In this document: positions 1-11,052 of the stretch, one piece after another
Position numbering within the stretch: position 1 is the stretch's first letter
Layout of the letters: every line of letters begins with the position of its first letter
NCBI RefSeq assembly: GCF_033439725.1
Contig: NW_026944385.1
Coordinates: 124,001 to 188,000 of the forward strand
Direction of reading: 5' to 3'
DNA length: 64,000 nucleotides
Source of the DNA: Neurospora tetraspora
Taxonomy: Eukaryota > Ascomycota > Sordariomycetes > Sordariales > Sordariaceae
Made by a program: the position numbers and the translations under genes
Notes under the pieces: generated by a model
What the model was told of the DNA's origin: nothing
Seen by the model: the letters and a program-made list of their open reading frames with translations, nothing else
Databases searched by the model: none

Positions 1-649
1 CTGCCCCATTTTTTCTATCCAAGTTTTCCCCCTATCCATGACGCCTTCTACCGATGCAATGAAGGGTAAAAACCAAGGACCGCTGGAGAAAAGAGTGAAA
101 CATGGGAAAAGAATACATGTGTCCCAGAACAACAAAAAGAAAAGAAGGATGCAATGTAAGGGGATGCCCCCACGCATCCGGCTAACCCCCCACTCTCCGC
201 CCCCATCATCTCATCTTTTCACTGTCCCATAACGGGTCCGTGGATAGCAGACGGAACGGTCCGACCCGTTTTTAGCTTCGAGATTTCGAGATGAGACGAA
301 CCTTTCCCCTGTTCAGTCTTACAGTCTTCAGTCTTCACATCACAAACCAAGAGACCTCTAACGGCAAGGGCAACGGCGAAGACGTCCACAATTATCCGCT
401 TCATCACTCCCATCATAGAGGCAGCCCACATCCCTTAACGCCATCATGATCATGAATCATTTTCCTCCGAGACTTCTCGCGCAACAAGTCCAGTCCTGGA
501 ACGAGCAGCGGCGGAATTGCACTTCTTTAGGATTCCTGCTCTTGGACTCCAGGTTACTAGCGGGTGTGTGCGCTGTTGCACTCCATGTCCATGTCCATAT
601 CCGGGCAGTTCCATATTGAACACTTGACTGAATCAACATCATGCGAACG
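1..649. other. Intergenic, nothing recognised
   Basis: No supported gene. Short open frames lack splice context, signal peptides or recognisable domains. It is the 3' side of the minus-strand gene that ends at 650, so it may include that gene's 3' UTR. Confidence 0.6.
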
Positions 650-2245
650 CTAACGCTTCCCAAAGCGGAGTTCAAGAGAGCGGCGGATTTCAAAAAGTCG
701 CGCTATTTCACGTTGATATGCTAACTGTTGGGTGTGTTGAGCCTGTTGAGCCTGTTGGGTCTGTTGTGTATGTTGTGTATGTTGTGTCTGTTCTGTTTCT
801 TGTGTCTGTTGCGTTTGTTCCGTCTGTGGAATGTCTTGATGGACAGACTGCGCATCACACTCTAGCTGCTCAGACGATCGTTGCTCTCTTCGGCCTCCGT
901 TGTCATCCTGACCACCTCTGTTGCAGCGATGGGGGCCTGGCTTTCTCAGGCAACGCTGACACACTGCACTTCCGTCTATTGCAGGTCTACATGCCACTTT
1001 GGCAAGCTGGCATGCGTAACAGGCCGTTGCTCGCGGGGGGCGAGGGAGATGGCACCCGCACTGTTCTCCTTTGCATATTTTGTGAATTTCGCAATCGTCG
1101 CTGCATTTGTGGTAGCCCACCCCTCTGATAAGTTCCGTATTAGTCTCACTGGACGTGTCACACTCTAGTTCCGATGTTGTTTCCCTATGTGTGCGGCCTC
1201 TTTTGTGGGACATGGGGAGAGGCTCGCTATGAGCATTCCAGCGGCGATCTGGTTGCTTCTTAGGGGGTTGGTCAGCGGGTTGGTCCTCAGAGAGCATCTC
1301 AGCCGGTTGCTCCTCGGCGGGTTGCTTCTCAGCGGGTTGGTCAGCAGGTTGAGCCTGTTGAGCCTGTTGGGTCTGTTGGGTCTGTTCATGGACAAATCGG
1401 TCATTAGACTCTGATACCATATCGATTTCAAATTCCTCTCGGCGTTGTAGTTCCTCCGATAATTGTTGTTTTGTTGTTTTCCGATGCTTGTGAGACATGG
1501 GGAGAGGCTCGCTACGGGCATTCCAGCGGCGATCGGGCTTCTCAGCAGGCTGGTGAACGGGTTGCTCAGCGGTTTTCTCGGCGGATTGCTCCTCAGCGGG
1601 TTGATCAGCGGGCTGCTGGTCAGCTTGCTGGTGTGCCCATGTTCTTTGCATGTACAGGCGGCCTCCTCTCCAAAATGTGGGGAGAGGCTTGCTACGAAAA
1701 TCCAAGCGGCGAAATAGTTGTTTCGCAGGGGGTTGGTCAGCGGGTTTGCCAGCGGGTTGGTCAGCGGGTTTGCCAGCGGGTTTGCCAGCGGGCTGTTTCT
1801 CAGCGTGTTGCTCCTCAGTGAGTTGGTGAGCGAGCTGGCGGCTGCAAGGATCATAGGAATGGGAAAAATATGAGGTCTGCATTCTGTAAGAGGGCGGCGG
1901 GTATTGGGGCTCACGGCCAGGTTGGTCGTCATGGTACGGAGCTTGGTTGCCGGGATGGTATGGGGGCGGAGATCGGAGCTCATAACCGGGTTGACAGTCA
2001 CGGTATGAGGGCTCACGAGTAGACTCATATGAGGGCGCACAAGAAAGAAATCCATCCTTCTGTTGTTGAAGGACCCGGTCCCAGTCAACCGGAGCAAGCT
2101 CCAGAGGCCCCGGATCGTCGAGCGGTTGGGACCATGGAGGAGGTGGTGGTGGTATCAACAGCCTTGGATGAATCCGTGGTACCCTTGATGGTACCGGAAG
2201 TACTGGACGAGCTGGAGGAGCTGGTGGTGTGGAGGCTGCTCCCAT
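650..2245 (-). CDS. Repeat-rich protein with a Zn2Cys6-like cysteine cluster
   Basis: This single open frame encodes 531 residues. An internal cluster at about residues 409-441 follows C-x2-C-x6-C-x9-C-x2-C-x8-C, the spacing of fungal Zn(II)2Cys6 DNA-binding domains; a second cysteine-rich stretch (CSDDC, CKGEQCGC) lies just before it. The rest is low complexity: a proline-rich N-terminus, Q/P/A-rich repeats (variants of ADQPAEKQ), and a QQTQQAQ tract near the C-terminus. The module RRWNARSEPLPMSHK occurs twice, with a degenerate third copy (RRLDFRSKPLP). Canonical Zn2Cys6 regulators usually carry the cluster near the N-terminus and a long middle-homology region; neither is seen here. The chosen ATG is the first in-frame Met after a stop near 2,375, but the frame stays open between that stop and the ATG, so an upstream exon is possible. 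A DNA-binding role is inference. Confidence 0.6.
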   Translation of the reverse strand: MGAASTPPAPPARPVLPVPSRVPRIHPRLLIPPPPPPWSQPLDDPGPLELAPVDWDRVLQQQKDGFLSCAPSYESTREPSYRDCQPGYELRSPPPYHPGNQAPYHDDQPGREPQYPPPSYRMQTSYFSHSYDPCSRQLAHQLTEEQHAEKQPAGKPAGKPADQPAGKPADQPPAKQLFRRLDFRSKPLPTFWRGGRLYMQRTWAHQQADQQPADQPAEEQSAEKTAEQPVHQPAEKPDRRWNARSEPLPMSHKHRKTTKQQLSEELQRREEFEIDMVSESNDRFVHEQTQQTQQAQQAQPADQPAEKQPAEEQPAEMLSEDQPADQPPKKQPDRRWNAHSEPLPMSHKRGRTHRETTSELECDTSSETNTELIRGVGYHKCSDDCEIHKICKGEQCGCHLPRPPRATACYACQLAKVACRPAIDGSAVCQRCLRKPGPHRCNRGGQDDNGGRREQRSSEQLECDAQSVHQDIPQTEQTQQTQETEQTQHTQHTQQTQQAQQAQHTQQLAYQREIARLFEIRRSLELRFGKR

Positions 2246-2874
2246 TCCGAAATTGGCGGGCTTGGTGTTAGCCCAAGGAGGGCGGTTGTTGGACGAAATT
2301 TTTCTTGGGACGAGGAGTCGGAAAGTGATATGGTGTTTCGTGGTCGAATTGATGCTCTGTATCTTGATCTGGCGTCACTTCTGGAGTAATGCTGATGAAG
2401 TCGGAGATAGTCCCTTTGCGTGCTTGATAATATCCTGGGTTGCAAAGTAGAAAGGAATATGTCGGCAGCAATGAATGTGAACGGAAGAGACAATGTGCAG
2501 TGTGAACATGAAATAAAATGGAAATGCTGAGCAATTTGAACGGACGGACACAAACAGCACCTACCTCTACCTTACATCGGCCATCCCGGTCATCCCTTTG
2601 GCCCTTCCTGATGTACATCGCCATCATCGCTCTTTCCCATCGTAAAGACGAACAGCATCCCGAACCGGAACCCCAGCCCCAACCCCTATTCCACCTCCAA
2701 CGTCACCCTTTCCAACTCACTCTCCGCTTTTCATTCCACACCTTTCGGCTTCCCCCATCACACTATCCCAATCACACCTCCCCCCTTCCCTCCCTAACCC
2801 CTCCCCCCCAAAGTTTCCTATCACCTCTCCTTCCATTCCCATCACCTCTCCTTCCCCAGCCCCTAAACCCCCCA
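2246..2874. other. Intergenic, pyrimidine-rich
   Basis: About 630 bases between the Zn-cluster gene and the HsbA-like gene. The part from about 2,700 to 2,870 is strongly C/T-biased on the plus strand. It may hold the 5' end of the Zn-cluster gene; I see no separate gene. Confidence 0.5.
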
Positions 2875-3435
2875 TTAAGCCCCAAACTCCCCAACAACCC
2901 TCCCCATCACCTCCCCCACCGGCCCCTCCCACTCCCTCATCATCTTCTTAAACAGCGCTCCCGTTCTTCCCTCAAGCATATCCCACACTCTTTCCCATCC
3001 CTCCTTCTGCCCTTTCAACAGATACCCGTCCACCAACCCCCAACCACCAACCCCCCCCCAGTCCCGTTTGCTTAAGCTTCGGCTGTGCCGCAAGAAAAGC
3101 CTCCATTGTTCCATTAACGACAACCGCTAAAAAGCGGATGGAACTGCCGACATTGGAGATGCCTAGGACGTTGAGTGTTTCGGAGCTATTGATTGTGGGG
3201 ATGCTGGCTTCGATGGAAAGCAAGATTGAATGAGATAGGGAGATGATGGGCGAAGAGTCGACGCCGGCGCAGGCGATGTTGGAGGGAGGGTTGGTGTAGA
3301 GGGTGAGAGAGTCTGTTAGGGTGGAGTAAGCTGTTGAGAGGGAGTCGAGGAGGGGAGAGATGATTTGCCTTCTTTGTTGGCGGAGGCGAGGGTGGACAAG
3401 TGTAAGAGGGGGAGGAGGATGGTTGTTGGTTTCAT
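2875..3435 (-). pseudogene. HsbA-like secreted cell-wall protein, reading frame disrupted
   Basis: The ATG at 3,435 opens a clear signal peptide (MKPTTILLPLLHLSTLASA). The HsbA-type body (hydrophobic surface-binding protein / cell-wall galactomannoprotein) follows in a different frame: stretches such as LDSLSTAYSTLTDSLTLYTN, SIEASIPTINSSETLNVLGI and FLAAQPKLKQTGL match the family's helical secreted domain. The C-terminal part (VDGYLLKGQKEGWERVWDML) returns to the first frame. No plausible intron bridges either shift; one lies near 3,370 and the other falls in a run of nine G on the coding strand near 3,050-3,058. The family adheres to hydrophobic surfaces or sits in the wall. The gene is either a recent pseudogene or two indel errors in the assembly. 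The TATA box and complete signal peptide favour a recently active gene. Confidence 0.6.
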
Positions 3436-3595
3436 TCTGGTGGTTGTGGTGCTTGCTTGGTTTGGGCGTTTCGAATGTCTTTGGATGGTCTGTGTTGGAT
3501 TGCTGCCCCGGTGGTCCAAAGCTCGGATGGATGGATGGCACTGATGTGGAACGGTAGATAGCACAGCAGTTCAGATCATTTTGATCTAGTCACCC

Positions 3596-3603
3596 CTTTA
3601 TAC
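3596..3603 (-). promoter_or_regulatory. TATA box of the HsbA-like gene
   Basis: TATAAAGG on the minus strand, about 160 bp before the ATG at 3,435. Confidence 0.5.
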
Positions 3604-3957
3604 TCCTTCTTGGCCCCACAGTTTGTCTTCACACATAGACGCACAATGGTAGGCGATTCTTCTTTCCTGAGTGTATCGAAACATGAACAATGGACGAGGA
3701 GCGGAGAGGCACAACTTTTGTTCGTAGCATCGTCAAATAAAGCCAAGTAAGCACTGCATCTAAACTTGAACAACGACCCGTTTTGATGACAATGAGGGTT
3801 GGTCTTGGCTCAGCGAAGGACCTTTGCGTTGCGCTGTCTGGTACTTTTGTCGTCGAGACCACCCGCACCCAAACTCTCAGGGCTAGCCAAAGTAAAAGGT
3901 CCTCCAAACATCACCACCACAACACCCAAACCAGCTACAGCCCCCCTCGCCCGACCC
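3604..3957. other. Intergenic, nothing recognised
   Basis: Region between the HsbA-like promoter and the 3' end of the next minus-strand gene. No motif seen. Confidence 0.5.
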
Positions 3958-5362
3958 TCAAGCAGTGACAGCAGGATTAACCTCCACCATAACCACCGCA
4001 TCAACCCCCATCGTCCCCGCCTCCGCCATAACCGCCTCAAACTTGAGCTGCGCACTCGACACGTTCTCGGGCGCCGTCCAGTAAACCGTATTCGGTCCCC
4101 ACCAGCCGACTCCTCCCTGCCCCTGATCCCCCGGATCCCTCGTATAGATCGGTTGGTTATTAACCATAAGCCCCATAAAGCCAATCCCAAACGCATCGAA
4201 GTACGTGGAGAAGCTGATCAAGTACTTTCGTCCGGGGATCACCGACAACGTCGGGGAAATGAGGCGGGCAGAGACGAGGGAATCCTGGTTCGCTGGGTTT
4301 GGCTTCTGGGGAGAGACAACGCGCCAGGCGTGCGACCCGAAGCGGTAGTCGGGGTTGACTTGGCCGGGGATGGGCAAGGTGACAACGCCGGCGATGGCAC
4401 CGGGGTCGGGAACTTGTTGTGTCCAAGAGCCGAGACCGCCGCATTCGAATTCGCCGCCGGGGAGGATTCCCAAAGGAGGAGGGGAGGGACCGCAGTAAGC
4501 GGTTACGGGAGCGAAGGTTATGGTGTCGAGGAAAGAGGGAGGGCCGATCCACTCAATTCTTATTCCGGCTGTGGTCTCGGTGGACAGAGAACGCCAGGGG
4601 GACTGCGTGAAGCGCCATCTTTCGCGACCCGGGTTGTCGTTGGCGTCGATGGTCAGGCCTGCGCGCCCGTTGATCTGGACGCCGATGAACCCGGTGGAAC
4701 CAGTCCCGCCGTTGGTGTTGTTGGGGAAGAAAGTGGCGAGGGTGAGTTTGTAATCGGTGTTTGGGGTAATGGGTAGCGGAGGACTGATGATGCGCGCGTT
4801 GGAGCACACGCCCGAGCAAGTGGATGGGCCGGTGAGAGAAGCGCGGAGGGAGCGGTTACCGGTGAAGCTGTTGCTCGTGGTGGTGGAGAGGGAGAAGGAG
4901 GGGTCGAGGATTTGGACTGTCCAGGGGGGAGAAGGGGACGGGCATTCGAAGTCACCGTAGATGAGGCCGCCGTTGGAGGGGGTAGCGGAGGAACAGGCGA
5001 CCGTCGTGGTTGCGGTAGCGGTGGTGGTGGTGTAGGAGCAGGTCGGGCCACACTTGCAAGCGGAGATGTAGCGATCGGGAGTAAGGCCGCAGGCGTTGGT
5101 AGCTCGGGTGGGATAGTTGGTTGCGGTGGTGCCGGAGGCGGTTATGGTTGCGCAAAAGCCCGAGGCTACGGAGACGGCGGAGGGAGATGGGCAGGGGAAC
5201 AGGGCGCGGTAGCAGCTGGATGTATTAGCCGTCAACACTTTAGGTTGGGAACAGAGTAACTTACTTGTCGGCATTGCACTTGGGAGGACCTCCTGTTGTT
5301 GTGGTCCCAAAGACAAGGAGTCCCTGGGCCAAGAACAAGGAGAGTTGCAGCAGAGCTTTCAT
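3958..5362 (-). CDS. Secreted protein with two carbohydrate-binding-like modules
   Basis: Two exons: 5,362-5,265 and 5,215-3,958 with a 49-nt GTAAGT..CAG intron, giving 451 residues. Exon 1 encodes a signal peptide (MKALLQLSLFLAQGLLVFG). After the splice comes ADNCYRALFP with nearby cysteines, a head seen in many secreted ascomycete proteins. A Thr/Ser-rich linker follows, then two repeated beta-rich modules that begin GGLIYGDFEC and GGEFECGG and contain aromatic and Asn-rich segments, resembling CBM4/9-type galactose-binding-like folds. No catalytic domain is visible. A role in binding cell wall or plant polysaccharide outside the cell is inference from architecture. A TATA box lies about 90 bp before the ATG. 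Confidence 0.75.
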
Positions 5363-5450
5363 GGTCTCTTTCTCGTGAAAGTCTTGAGAGGAGAGCTGGC
5401 GATGTCAGTGCTGTTCAGGATCTTGTCTCTACCAACAGCGTCGATCCACA

Positions 5451-5458
5451 TCTTTATA
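5451..5458 (-). promoter_or_regulatory. TATA box of the two-module secreted protein gene
   Basis: GATATAAAG on the minus strand, about 90 bp before the ATG at 5,362. Confidence 0.5.
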
Positions 5459-5469
5459 TCCATCTCGAG

Positions 5470-8300
5470 GCCCGAGACTCCCAGTTCTCCCTTCTTCTGG
5501 AGCCGAAACCGCACCGTCAGCGGAAAGACGTTGGGCCGTCTCATGATTCTATTTCGGTGTCGAGGCTCAAACACGATGTGAAAGCAGGAAGATGGCTGGC
5601 AGACACGATAATCCAACTGCCGTGCTTGGGGCATGGAGCTATAAGACTGGTTGATGCTAACCAATCTTCGCTTGACAGCTCCGAACCCGGGAGCGGCTGA
5701 AGGGTTGGCAAGCCACGTGGGTTGAGTGCCGTGTCAGCATGACAGCCGTGCTTCGATGGTAGGGTAATCTTTGCGAACATCTCGGAGCGTCCCGTGATCC
5801 TTCAAAGTCAGCAACCAGGCGAAGCGGCTTGAGTAGGGAACTTATCCCCGGATACTCTCGGCGTACTCAACGCCGAGTTGTGCTTCTCCGAATCTCCGTC
5901 CCATCCCACTCTGGCTTTTGAGGCCAACGACTGGGAGCATGTTAGCCATCAGTTGATCAGTTGTTTGCGGAAGGAGTTGCAGGAATACCTAGGTACTGAC
6001 CTGAAGATCTGCTCCGTGCAGACGCATGGACATCATTTCGTCTGGAGACATCAAGAAAGACTAGTAATGGACAGAAGAAATGACCAGGGAACCCAATGTC
6101 GTCTGTGCGGTTGAAGTTGTTGTTGACGGACAAACAGTTGAGGGTTGACGAAGTCCAACGGCCCGTTTGCCATGTACGCTTCCCGTCTCCCGTGGCTTGT
6201 CAGGTGACGGCACCTGTGACCGCACGCATGCATGTCGCCGCCCACTCCTTCCATCTTTCCCAACCGGCAATCCTTCTACCTCTTGCACCCGAACTTGAAC
6301 CGGAGGGTTGTTACCGCCATCTTTCCAGTCCCGCTGCGCGCGTTTGTCCCCATTGTGGATAGTCGCTTCGGGCGCTTGAAGGCGACGGAATCGCGGTCGG
6401 TCGTATTTGATATCTTCCATCTTTCCTCAGTGTACTGGCTTTCACGCAACGTTCAATGCTGACCAGACCTGAATCCCAGTCAAATCCATCGCACACAATC
6501 AACGACGTCCAAACAATGCCCCCATCCGCGACCGAGAGCACTTCAGCGAGTCAAGAGCACTACGACACAATGAGCACGACACGACGACACGACTGCCCCA
6601 TGTACGTAGTATCCCCTGTATACGAATGACCATTGCCGCGCCTTGGCTAGGTACGAGTTACTTCGAACAACGATCCATTCCCGATACCCAGCAAGGAAGG
6701 ACGGACAGGTGCCTCCGGTGTAAGACATGCTTAATACCACCACGGCTTGGTGGGAGCGTGGAAACATCGTATGCAAGACATTCCAGGCGAATTCCCCCGC
6801 TTCTGTCGCATGACAGCCAAGTCTCAGACCCTTTGTTGTGCTAGCAAGTCAAGCCCGAATCCCCCGACTGTTCCAGACACGCTTCGCTTCAAGACCCTTA
6901 CACCGCAATCAACATGAAGTCAACCGGCATGTGCTGCTTCTCTCCTAGCCATCCGTCAAGATTTTCCCTGAAGAGGAAACCGGCGACATCGGAAGAGGGA
7001 GCGTGTAACCAAATCGACGGACCCCGGACCCCGACGTTTCAGACAGCAGCCTCCATCAGCCACGAGACACGTCTCGTAACTCCACGATATTTCCCGAAAT
7101 GCTTGGTTCTGTAACCTCTTTTGCGACCCTCGGACTTCCATACTCGATCGATAACACGCAGCATGAACAATGGGCAGAACACAACAAGGAGACAGAGAAA
7201 TTAGGATCGCCGGACATAAAGGCTGTGACACATGCCATGTCGTATCATAGCCAAAGCTTTCTTCGTTCTGTTTAGCTGTAGTGGTAGGTGACCTGTTCAA
7301 GCAACCCTCCACGCCTCGTATTGCTGTTCTCCCAGTTGACTATCACAGGCCGTTGATAGGGAGCTGCACCAAACCGGTCTCACCAAGACATAACCCCCTT
7401 CTGTAGTCTAGTGACTATCTGGGGATCTGTCTCTCCTTTTCTTCTCCCACATCTACCAGGTCGCTTCAGCCCGTTTAACCTTTATGGCACCCACCAAAGA
7501 AAATGAACTCTTCCAAAACCTGCCTTGTCGGTCAGCACAATGTCAGAAGGCTCGCCGGTCCAATATCGCTCAGGAGGTTTTCATACAGTGGCTTTTCCCA
7601 ACCGGCCAGTCACTGCCGCAATTCCTCATGCGGCTCGCCATACAAGCGTTGGCCCAAGCCCGAGCTGCAGGAACCAAACTTCCAAGCTCGGGACTCATCG
7701 GGAGTTGTAGCGGCTACTGACATGGTTCGCCATTCCAGTTGGAGAGAACCAGGCCAAAATGCACTGATGGTTACGCAACGCGAGGTACTCTTCGGTCGTA
7801 CAGTAGACCGTTTGTGTTCACCTACCAAATCCGGTACCATGCGAACTGTTGTCGCGCGTTGGAGTTCCACGATATTGTTATCCAGAAATTCCATTGACCA
7901 ATCGTGCGTGCATGTCTCGATTACCTGGAGCTTTTCGTTCAACATATCGCCAAGAAGGGACCCATGAGCAGTCCTGATGGGAGTTGGGCAGTCATTTTGC
8001 AAGCTGGTGATGGATCGGCTTCCTTATTGAGCGTACTTCATCAGTCGTCGAAGGAATGTAGAGCTGGTCTTCAACGATCAGACATTGCTTGGGTCCTAAA
8101 AGGGAGGGGTATTCGAGAGCAGACAGACGAGTCAACAACAACAAAAGGACATCATGATCATATCGTAGCTACCTAGAGGTGCATGTAGTGAAGTGGCCAG
8201 TGTCACTGACCGCCACATGGTTTTGTTGTAACACCATGAATGCACCGGGCCGTCAGTTGTATCGTGAAGTCACTTTGCCATCCTCACGCCAGTTCACGGC
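5470..8300. other. 2.8-kb intergenic region without supported genes
   Basis: Only short open frames, most starting with non-ATG codons. None has splice continuity, a signal peptide or a recognisable motif. Base composition is like the neighbouring genes, so it is not a degraded repeat island. It separates the divergently oriented secreted-protein gene and the laccase and probably holds both promoters. Confidence 0.5.
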
Positions 8301-8428
8301 TTGATATATGATGCCAAATCCCTCAAGAGGCAAGGTTAGAATTGCTGGTCAAGCTCAGCAGATCTACTGCCTTGTCCTCGGCCTTTCTTCAACGCCTTGC
8401 TGTGCCGATTCGGGACCTCTTCAGCGCC

Positions 8429-10543
8429 ATGTTCAACCCTCTTAGCGGACTCCTATGGAGTTTGCTCCTGACTGGTCTTGCCCACGGTAGTCCCTTAGCA
8501 GAATCCCAACCGCAGGTCCTAGAAGCCCGGCAATCGTGCAATACCGCATCCAACAGGCAGTGCTGGACAAGCTCCTTTGACATCAACACGGACTATGAAG
8601 CACATGTGCCCGAGACCGGTGTTACCAGACAAGTAAGCCCGAGTCCAATCTGACGGCAACAATGGCATGGCTAACAAGCTTAGTACACCTTGACCTTGAC
8701 CGAACAAAGCACTTGGAGAGGGGGTGATGGGCGGTTGAAGTACAGTGCGATGCTTGTCAATGGTGAGTCTCAAGCAGAATACCGAACAAAAGTATCAAGC
8801 TAACATCACCCAGGCCAGTTTCCAGGTATGTAAAAGACGCCAGGGGGCAAATGATAATCTTGCTTACAGTCGACTTGTCAAAGGCCCAACCATCAGCGCA
8901 AGTGAGTGTATCCCTTTACCTAGAACATCACGAGTACTGACATTGTCCAGACTGGGGCGATAGACTCCAGATTACCGTCATAAACAACATGAGATCCAAC
9001 GGGTAGGGTACCTCCATATCCATGTCCCTGGGGAGGCAAAGATCTAACACAGACAGTACCTCGATACACTATCACGGCCTTCGTATGCTCAACGCCAACA
9101 CCCAGGACGGAGTCAACGGGGTCACCGAATGCCCCATCCCTCCTGGAAGTAGAAAGACCTACACATTCCTCGCCAACCAATACGGCACAGCATGGTATGC
9201 CCCCTCTCGAAATGCATATCAACGTCCGCTAACAAACCAGGTACCACTCTCACTTCCCGCTGCAGTACGGAAACGGTGTTCTCGGACCCGTCGTCATCAA
9301 GGGTCCCGCATCCGCCGACTACGACACCGATCTTGGACCACTCGTCCTCTCTGACTGGTACTACGGTTCCGTTTTCGAAATTGCCCACCGAGTCAACAAC
9401 CCCAACAACCCATTCATTCCCAACTTTCCCGGCTCCCCTCCTGCCAGCGACAACGTCCTCTTCAACGGCCGCAACATCAACCCCGATGGCTCCGGCGGCA
9501 GCTACACCCGCAAGACCCTCACCAAGGGCAAGAAGCACCTCCTTCGCCTCATCAATACCTCGCTTCAAAACGCCTTCACCGTCAGTCTCGTCGGACACAC
9601 CTTCCAAGTCGTCGCCACCGACATGGTCCCCATCAAGCCCATCACTCGCGACTATCTCTTCCTCGGCATCGGCCAGCGCTACGACGTCATCATCAATGCC
9701 AACCAGCCGACCGCCAACTACTGGTTCAACGTGACCTTCTCTGCCCTACCCTGCGGCCAATCCGACAACCCCTACCCAGCCGCCATCTTCTCCTACTCCG
9801 GCGCCTCCTCCACCTCCCTGCCCACCCAACGCGGTACCACCCCTCCCGACTCCCGCTGCGCCGCGCCCGAGCGGGATTACTCACCCATCGTCTCCCGCTC
9901 CGCAGACGTCAACTCCTTCGCCCCCACCACTTCCCACACCTTGAACGTCGATTTGACGGTAGACAACTCCCAAGCCCGCGTCTTCTGGCCCGTCAACAAC
10001 TCCCCGCTGCGTGTGAACTGGCAGGAACCCACCCTCCGCTACGTAGCAAACAACACCCTCTCCTCTGTCCCGCGCTCTCGCAACCTGATTCAAATCCCCG
10101 GGTCCAACACCCTCACTTACTTCCTCCTGCAAAATAACTCGTCCATCCCGCATCCTATCCACCTCCACGGCCACGACGTCATGATCCTCGGTAGTTCCCC
10201 GCCCCTGGCCAACCCGCTGGCGGAGACGCAGATTAGGGAGTATAACCCTAACACGGATAAGTCCACTCTTAAGGGGAATAATCCCCCGAGGAGAGATACG
10301 ACGATGCTACCGGCTTGGGGATGGTTGCTGGTGGCCTGGAGGACGAATAACCCGGGAGTGTGGCTGTTTCATTGTCATGTGGGTTGGCATGTTAGTCAGG
10401 GGTTGGGGGTGCAGGTGTTGGAGAGGCTGGATGCGCTTAGGGATGGGGGTGGGGGGAGTTTGGGAACCGTGGAGGATAATTGTGGGAATTGGGCGAGTTG
10501 GTACCCGGGGAGCACGTGGAAGCAGGATGATGCTGGGTTGTGA
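8429..10543 (+). CDS. Ascomycete laccase (multicopper oxidase)
   Basis: Seven exons: 8,429-8,632, 8,684-8,762, 8,814-8,825, 8,884-8,901, 8,951-9,002, 9,057-9,194 and 9,241-10,543, giving 601 residues. The product should be a secreted p-diphenol:O2 oxidoreductase. The signal peptide is MFNPLSGLLWSLLLTGLAHG. All four copper signatures are present: HYHG (H126, H128), WYHSH (H170, H172), HPIHLHGHD (H472, H475, H477) and HCHVGWH (H545, C546, H547, H551). The sequence ends DDAGL, a variant of the DSGL-type tail that plugs ascomycete laccases. Exons 3 and 4 are only 12 and 18 nt, but each splice restores the NGQFPGPTISANWGD motif exactly. The start at 8,429 is preferred over the in-frame 8,342 because it opens directly on the signal peptide. 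Substrate (lignin phenols, melanin or pigments) cannot be inferred. Confidence 0.93.
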
Positions 10544-10960
10544 GTCAAGGGTTAGGGGGAGAACGGGGGAGGTGGTCGCTGGGGTTTGATGGATATAATG
10601 AGGACTTTGAAGGGTTGGATATCATTCTTAGGGGTTTGGCTCACATAGGAGTATCGTTAATGACCTGTTATTGCCGAGTGTCTAGTGCGAGTTGATGGTG
10701 ATTGATGTCACAACCCTAACCCTGTCGTAGGGGAAGGGGCCGGCGACCACAGAGGTGATGATATGATATCTTCCGATAGGGGTCGGAGGCAGGCGGGGCA
10801 ACCGACCAATAGGCGCGACAACCGCTGTAGGATCACGTATTCGAAGGCTTCTCTCCAGTATAGCCGCTGTTGTTTTGGGGCTGTGCCGCACATCGGCAGT
10901 CTGAATGTCACGACGGCATTATTAATTCGGCGTTATGAGCTTCCAGGCAACCAAGTGGAA
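10544..10960. other. Short intergenic region
   Basis: 3' flank of the laccase and 5' flank of the SDR gene. Nothing else recognised. Confidence 0.5.
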
Positions 10961-10971
10961 CAAGACCCGGA

Positions 10972-10980
10972 CATAAAAAG
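10972..10980 (+). promoter_or_regulatory. TATA-like box of the SDR gene
   Basis: ACATAAAAAGG about 75 bp before the ATG at 11,053. Confidence 0.4.
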
Positions 10981-11052
10981 GACACGATTCCCATCCCGAC
11001 CTCAACGTCCAGTCCCCAAATCACCATCTCAATCCCTTCATCCCTCAACACC

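Noticed and set aside
3799-4776. 325-codon plus-strand frame
   Set aside because: It is a shadow of the well-supported secreted-protein gene on the minus strand.
7610-8002. 130-codon minus-strand frame
   Set aside because: Starts with a non-ATG codon and shows no domain or splice context.
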